From: JBEDKD01 sp041172365
GTDB lineage: Bacteria > Cyanobacteriota > Cyanobacteriia > Cyanobacteriales > Microcoleaceae
Assembly (NCBI GenBank): GCA_041172365.1
Contig: JBEDKD010000292.1
Location: 1 to 9,392, forward strand
Reading direction: 5' to 3'
Length of the DNA stretch: 9,392 nt
A program made the position numbers and the translations under genes. Under the pieces are notes generated by a model. The model saw nothing but the letters and a program-made list of their open reading frames with translations. It did not search any database and had not been told where the DNA came from. Below are positions 5,586 through 9,392 of this stretch, one piece after another. Positions within the stretch are counted from its first letter, which is position 1; each line of letters begins with the position of its first letter.

Positions 5586-8294
5586 ATGACTTCTCTTTTA
5601 GAAATAGTTTCTCAGTCTTCATTACAATTTATTCCTGATACGCGGGTTGTCGACTCCACGAAAACGAGGACAGGGGTTTTTGTCACCGTTCATGGTCATT
5701 TTTATCAACCACCACGAGAAAATCCCTATTTAGATGCCATTGAGCGACAACCTAGTGCCTCTCCTTACCATGATTGGAATGAACGGATACACCATGAATG
5801 TTATCGTCCTAATGCTTATGCACGGGTATTAAACGATCGCGCTGAAGTGATGGGAATCGTTAATAATTACGAGTATCTTAGTTTTAATATTGGCCCGACT
5901 TTGATGAATTGGTTGGAGCGTTATGATCAATCCGTTTATCAACGCATTCTCGAAGCTGATCGGAAAAGTTGTCAACGTCTCGATGGACATGGTAACGCGA
6001 TCGCGCAAGTTTATAATCACATCATCATGCCTTTAGCGAATAAACGGGATAAAATCACCCAAGTTCGCTGGGGTATCGCGGATTTTCGTTCCCGTTTTGG
6101 TCGCGATCCTGAAGGAATGTGGTTAGCAGAAACCGCGGTTGATTATGCGACATTGGAAGTATTAGTCGCGGAAGGAATTCGCTTTATTATTCTAGCACCC
6201 TCTCAAGCACAAAGGTGTCGTCCATTCCCCACTGAAGATAATTTAGCTCCCCAATGGCAGGAAGTGGGAGGGAGTCAAATTGATCCGACTCGTCCCTATC
6301 GTTGTTATCTGAAAAGGACTCTCCTAGGGAGTGATCCTTTGAGTTTTCATCACACAAATAATGGTGATTTTCCTATCAATGGAAACATACCCTATATTGA
6401 TATCTTTTTCTATGATGGGCCGATTTCACGCGATATGGGTTTTAATGATGTCCTCAGTAGTTCTGAGCATTTTGCTGGACGTATTTGCCAAGCAGTAAGG
6501 GGAGAGCATCGTCAATCCCAATTAATTTCCGTCGCGACGGATGGGGAAACATTTGGTCATCATAAAGGTGCCACGGAGAAATGTTTAGCTTACGCGTTTA
6601 CCGAAGAGTTTCCCAAACGCGGTTGGACTGTGACAAATTTTGCCCATTATCTCAGTTTAAATCCTCCTACTTGGGAAGTAGAATTAAAGCCTGTCACCGC
6701 GTGGAGTTGTTCTCATGGCGTTGATCGTTGGCAAGATAATTGTGGTTGCGCGGGTGGTGGTGGTTGGCATCAAGAATGGCGACGGCCTTTGCGAGATTCG
6801 TTGAATTGGTTACGCGATCGGCTTATTCCTATTTTTCAAGAAAATGGTCGGAAATTTTTCCGCGATCCCTGGGAAGCTCGTGATAATTATATTGAGGTGA
6901 TGCGCGATCGATCCACGGCCAATATTAACAAATTTTTGGCAAAACATCAAAACCATGAACTGAAAAAAATGGAAAAAGTGGACGCGTTACGTTTATTAGA
7001 AATGCAGCGTCACAGTTTGTTAATGTTTACCAGTTGCGGTTGGTTTTTTGAAGAAATTTCGCGCCCCGAAGGAGTGCAAATTTTACGTTATGCAGCAAGG
7101 GCGATGGAATTAGCGGGTGATGTCGCGGGAGTGCCTTTAGAAAAAGAGTTCATTACCCGTTTAGAATTAGCACCCAGTAATGTTGACTTATTCAAAAATG
7201 GTGCGGAAGTCTATCGTCAATTAGTAATAACTAATCAAATTAGTTTGAAACAAGTCGCGGCTCATTATGCCATTAGTTCTCTCTTTACCAACTATAAACG
7301 GGAACAGACCGTTTATTGTTATGAAGCGAAACAAATTGATTATCAAATGCAGCGAATGGGTTCCCTTACCCTGGCGGTGGGACAAGTAGAATTAACTTCA
7401 GAAATTACCCGCGAAAGCCAATTGTTAGTTTTTGCCGTATTACATTTAGGAGGTTGGGATTTCCATTGTTGTATTCAACATTTTGGTGGTCGTCGTTCTT
7501 ATACATTATTAAAAGAACGATTATTTAACACTTTACCAGAAGGCTCCGCGGCTCATGCCATCTTAGAAATGGTGCGAATTTTTGGCGATCAATCTTTCAG
7601 TTTACGGGATTTATTTGCCGAAGAACGTCATCGCATTATGAGTTTATTAAGTCAAGAAACTCTGACCCGTTTAGACCAATTATATACCCAAGTATATCGG
7701 GATAATTATGGGATAATGATGGCATTTTATCGCGATGAATTACCTGTCCCTGTGGAGTTACAAGTCGCAGCAGATGTGGCTTTAAGTCATCGTTGTTTAA
7801 ACGCGGCACGGGGGTTAGAGTCCGAAAGTAGTGAGGGTTATTTGGGGATTAATTCTTTAGTAGAATTAGAGGCGATCGCGACAGAAGCCACTAATTTACG
7901 TTGTCGAATTAATCATCCTGAAGTGCGACCTACTTTAGAACGGTTAGTGGTGCGCTCTTTAAACGTAATTCTCAATGAGCTCACATCGGAAGAATTAAAT
8001 ACCAAGAAGATGAAGGTGTTAGAAGAAGGAGTGGAAAAATTACAACGATTAATCACATTAGGCAAGAAATTAAATCTAGGTTTAGTCTTAGATAAGGCGC
8101 AAGAAGTGTATTTTATCTTTTTGCATAAACATCTACTTTCTTTGTCTTTGACATCAATAATAGAGGAGAAAGAGCCAGAAAAATTAGGAGAAATTTACTC
8201 AGAATTTTTCTCGGTTTCTCAGAAAAATTATCCTTTATTAAAACTGGGTGAATTATTAGAGGTGGATATTCATCCGGGGTTAAGGGCAATTTAA
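5586..8294 (+). CDS. Glycoside hydrolase family 57 protein with DUF3536
   Basis: A 902-residue soluble protein without signal peptide. The N-terminal half (about 30-400) is a GH57 catalytic domain: VHGHFYQPPRENP (35-47) corresponds to the HQP region, MWLAETAVDY (178-187) contains the presumed nucleophile E182, and ATDGETFGHH (317-326) contains the presumed acid/base D319. A conserved Trp/Cys block with C375, H377, C386 and C388 follows (373-388). The rest (about 440-750) fits DUF3536, which accompanies this GH57 subgroup; the C-terminus (about 790-902) is helical and Leu/Glu-rich. GH57 enzymes act with retention on alpha-glucans (amylase, amylopullulanase, 4-alpha-glucanotransferase, branching enzyme); the substrate of the DUF3536 subgroup is, to my knowledge, not established, so a role in glycogen metabolism is inference. 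I believe Synechocystis has a homologue. A good Shine-Dalgarno sequence supports the start. CGCG density is high. Confidence 0.9.
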   Translation: MTSLLEIVSQSSLQFIPDTRVVDSTKTRTGVFVTVHGHFYQPPRENPYLDAIERQPSASPYHDWNERIHHECYRPNAYARVLNDRAEVMGIVNNYEYLSFNIGPTLMNWLERYDQSVYQRILEADRKSCQRLDGHGNAIAQVYNHIIMPLANKRDKITQVRWGIADFRSRFGRDPEGMWLAETAVDYATLEVLVAEGIRFIILAPSQAQRCRPFPTEDNLAPQWQEVGGSQIDPTRPYRCYLKRTLLGSDPLSFHHTNNGDFPINGNIPYIDIFFYDGPISRDMGFNDVLSSSEHFAGRICQAVRGEHRQSQLISVATDGETFGHHKGATEKCLAYAFTEEFPKRGWTVTNFAHYLSLNPPTWEVELKPVTAWSCSHGVDRWQDNCGCAGGGGWHQEWRRPLRDSLNWLRDRLIPIFQENGRKFFRDPWEARDNYIEVMRDRSTANINKFLAKHQNHELKKMEKVDALRLLEMQRHSLLMFTSCGWFFEEISRPEGVQILRYAARAMELAGDVAGVPLEKEFITRLELAPSNVDLFKNGAEVYRQLVITNQISLKQVAAHYAISSLFTNYKREQTVYCYEAKQIDYQMQRMGSLTLAVGQVELTSEITRESQLLVFAVLHLGGWDFHCCIQHFGGRRSYTLLKERLFNTLPEGSAAHAILEMVRIFGDQSFSLRDLFAEERHRIMSLLSQETLTRLDQLYTQVYRDNYGIMMAFYRDELPVPVELQVAADVALSHRCLNAARGLESESSEGYLGINSLVELEAIATEATNLRCRINHPEVRPTLERLVVRSLNVILNELTSEELNTKKMKVLEEGVEKLQRLITLGKKLNLGLVLDKAQEVYFIFLHKHLLSLSLTSIIEEKEPEKLGEIYSEFFSVSQKNYPLLKLGELLEVDIHPGLRAI
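5997..7879. repeat. Two perfect HIP1 octamers in the GH57 gene
   Basis: Perfect GCGATCGC at 5997-6004 and 7872-7879. Several near-copies (for example CGATCGC at 5579-5585 and 5834-5840) are also present. Confidence 0.85.
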
Positions 8295-8321
8295 CTCTGT
8301 TGTTTAATTGTTGAAAGTGAG

Positions 8322-8357
8322 AATATATAGGGGTGTTATAGTACACCCTTATATATT
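8322..8357. terminator. 15-bp hairpin between convergent genes
   Basis: Left arm AATATATAGGGGTGT (8322-8336), loop TATAGT (8337-8342), right arm ACACCCTTATATATT (8343-8357), paired over 15 bp with a single G-T position. It sits 27 bases after the GH57 stop and 11 bases beyond the stop of the TOPRIM-like gene. Neither side has a clean T-run, but the position argues for a shared bidirectional transcription barrier. Confidence 0.6.
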
Positions 8358-8368
8358 AGGGGAAATTA

Positions 8369-9061
8369 TCAATCACGGAAAAGCTTTAAAAAGTTTTTTA
8401 AATCCTCAAGAATCGGATGAGAAAAATCCCAAATATCTCTTTTTTCTCTCATTATGTAATCAAAGCCAGCCATACTACACTTTTTTTCGGAACGTCCTTT
8501 TTCTTTCTTGGTACAAGTATCAAATTTTAGATAGGTACTTATCCAAAACTTATCAAATTCTTTTTGGTTTATTTTTTTGCCCTGATTTTCTATGCACAAT
8601 TTCCAACTCTCCAAACAGTCAGCATAGATTGAGTCTTTCGCTTTGATGGATTTTAAGACAGTTTCTAATTCCCCTTTTCCATCAACATTAGTAAAATAGC
8701 AAGCAAACTTGAGAGACTCTCCATCTTCTGTAGGAATTTCCAGAAATCTTCCTGTAGTTAATAATTTTTCCTCATTGTGAAATACATTATTAATGCTATC
8801 ATTAACAAAGTTAATTCTTTCCTCTGGTGTATCATTATCTATATCAATAATAATACCGACTTTTTGAATATCTCGTTTTTGAATTTCCGCCTTTAACTCT
8901 TTGAGAGCACCCGTTAAAGATTCTTTACTTAATCCATTCAAACACTCATAATCATCAATACAAATAGGATCATCAACTTTTATATCATAATTTAATTGAC
9001 TAATGAGTGATTCCATAAATATTTTATCATTCTTACTTTCCACAATTAAAATCTTACTCAC
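8369..9061 (-). CDS. TOPRIM-like protein, DUF3226/DUF4435 type
   Basis: A 230-residue protein read from GTG at 9061-9059. An ATG at 9091 would add ten residues encoded inside the ATPase gene, but AAGGAG at 9068-9073 sits 6 bases before the GTG, and the fold begins directly at KILIVESKND. TOPRIM features (numbered from the GTG): strand plus acidic residue ILIVES (4-9, E8); the DxD motif IIIDIDND (70-77, D73 and D75); and DGKGELETVL (127-136, E131 and E133), like the GELE/GEIED motif of OLD-type proteins. The C-terminus, DIWDFSHPILEDLKNFL (209-225), is typical of this group as I recall it. TOPRIM domains coordinate Mg2+ and cut or handle nucleic acids; partners of AAA15-type ATPases in PARIS are toxic effectors. 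The start overlaps the ATPase stop by 8 bases. It contains no CGCG and no HIP1, unlike cax, GH57 and cpcF. Exact Pfam family is uncertain. Confidence 0.72.
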   Translation of the reverse strand: MSKILIVESKNDKIFMESLISQLNYDIKVDDPICIDDYECLNGLSKESLTGALKELKAEIQKRDIQKVGIIIDIDNDTPEERINFVNDSINNVFHNEEKLLTTGRFLEIPTEDGESLKFACYFTNVDGKGELETVLKSIKAKDSIYADCLESWKLCIENQGKKINQKEFDKFWISTYLKFDTCTKKEKGRSEKKCSMAGFDYIMREKRDIWDFSHPILEDLKNFLKLFRD

Positions 9062-9392
9062 CGCGTACTCCTTTGCCCCGTTCCAGGGCATAATTTAATG
9101 TTTCTAAGTCCCGTTTGATCGCGACAATTTTATTAGTTTTTGGTCTTTTTGACATTTCAAAATAAGCCCCTAAACCCCGATAATTTGCACAGCCTTCATA
9201 GTTGCCCAATCCCACATCAGCAAAGGCTTCAATCATCTCTAAACTATGAGTAGTTGCAAAAATTTGTGTATCTAATTCTACAGCTAATCTAAATAAAGTT
9301 TTCCAAAAATCTCTTTGATTTGTATAATGAATGCCGTTCTCTATTTCATCGATCAGTAAAATTTTATGATCATTATTGATCAACTTTAAAAT
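9054..9392 (-). CDS. AAA15/ABC-type ATPase, C-terminal part
   Basis: The last 112 residues of an ATPase whose N-terminus lies beyond the right edge; the frame is open to 9392, so the TTG at 9383 need not be a true start. Visible: Walker B with its catalytic glutamate in KILLIDEIENG, then a segment ending in the switch histidine (QIFATTHSLEMIEAF), typical of OLD-type and AAA15/RecF-like ATPases. The Walker A and signature motifs must lie upstream. The C-terminus (RDLETLNYALERG...) resembles the tail of this family. It overlaps the TOPRIM-like gene by 8 bases, with the downstream ribosome binding site inside its last codons, so the two proteins are probably translationally coupled and work as a pair: a sensing or motor ATPase and a nuclease-like effector. 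A DNA repair or housekeeping role cannot be excluded. Confidence 0.8.
   Translation of the reverse strand: MLKLINNDHKILLIDEIENGIHYTNQRDFWKTLFRLAVELDTQIFATTHSLEMIEAFADVGLGNYEGCANYRGLGAYFEMSKRPKTNKIVAIKRDLETLNYALERGKGVRGE
9068..9073 (-). promoter_or_regulatory. Ribosome binding site deciding the TOPRIM gene start
   Basis: AAGGAG on the minus strand, within the ATPase coding region, 6 bases before GTG at 9061-9059. It argues against the ATG at 9091 and for coupled translation. Confidence 0.7.

Noticed and set aside
8113..8346. Minus-strand 77-codon frame at the GH57 end
   Set aside because: Antisense to the GH57 C-terminus with no ribosome binding site or recognisable domain.
8308..8646. Plus-strand 112-codon open frame opposite the TOPRIM-like gene
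   Set aside because: It begins in the GH57 downstream region, runs through the hairpin and is antisense to a gene with recognisable motifs.
9059..9091. ATG at 9091 as the start of the TOPRIM-like gene
   Set aside because: The better start is GTG at 9061, with AAGGAG 6 bases upstream and the conserved first strand directly after it.

Overview
The window looks like chromosomal DNA from a phycobilisome-bearing cyanobacterium, probably a unicellular chroococcalean form of the Cyanothece/Rippkaea/Synechocystis kind. Three things point there: a CpcF-type phycobilin lyase subunit, six perfect copies of the cyanobacterial HIP1 octamer GCGATCGC (about 0.1 expected by chance), and typically cyanobacterial families (DUF2103, a Cys-motif kinase fused to WD40, GH57-DUF3536). 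The genus is inference only.

Layout from left to right. Bases 1-29 are the end of a heptanucleotide array (TTCCTTC units). cpcF (55-687, +) converges on a small DUF2103 gene (784-1095, -), with a 12-bp inverted repeat between them. Upstream of DUF2103 on the same strand is a 690-residue serine/threonine kinase with an N-terminal four-Cys motif, one transmembrane segment and a seven-bladed WD40 propeller (1239-3311, -). A gene-free stretch (3312-4067) follows. It holds two hairpins that share a strand, a near-consensus sigma70 promoter pointing right (3686-3714), and 36 uninterrupted copies of the heptamer (3806-4057). The array ends 10 bases short of the stop codon of a Ca2+/H+ antiporter gene, cax (4068-5159, -). 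A 426-bp divergent regulatory region separates cax from a large GH57-DUF3536 glycoside hydrolase (5586-8294, +). A 15-bp hairpin marks convergence with an accessory-looking two-gene operon on the minus strand: an AAA/ABC-type ATPase running off the right edge (9054-9392) and an overlapping TOPRIM-fold DUF3226/DUF4435-like gene (8369-9061).

The first five complete genes look like ordinary cyanobacterial core or lineage genes (pigment attachment, signalling, calcium transport, glucan metabolism) with no common pathway. The most system-like part is the right-hand ATPase + TOPRIM pair. Its architecture recalls the PARIS (AriA/AriB) and OLD/Gabija-type defence systems, and it lacks the CGCG/HIP1 word bias of cax, GH57 and cpcF. 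The second point of interest is the heptamer array with a strong promoter firing into it and then antisense to cax.
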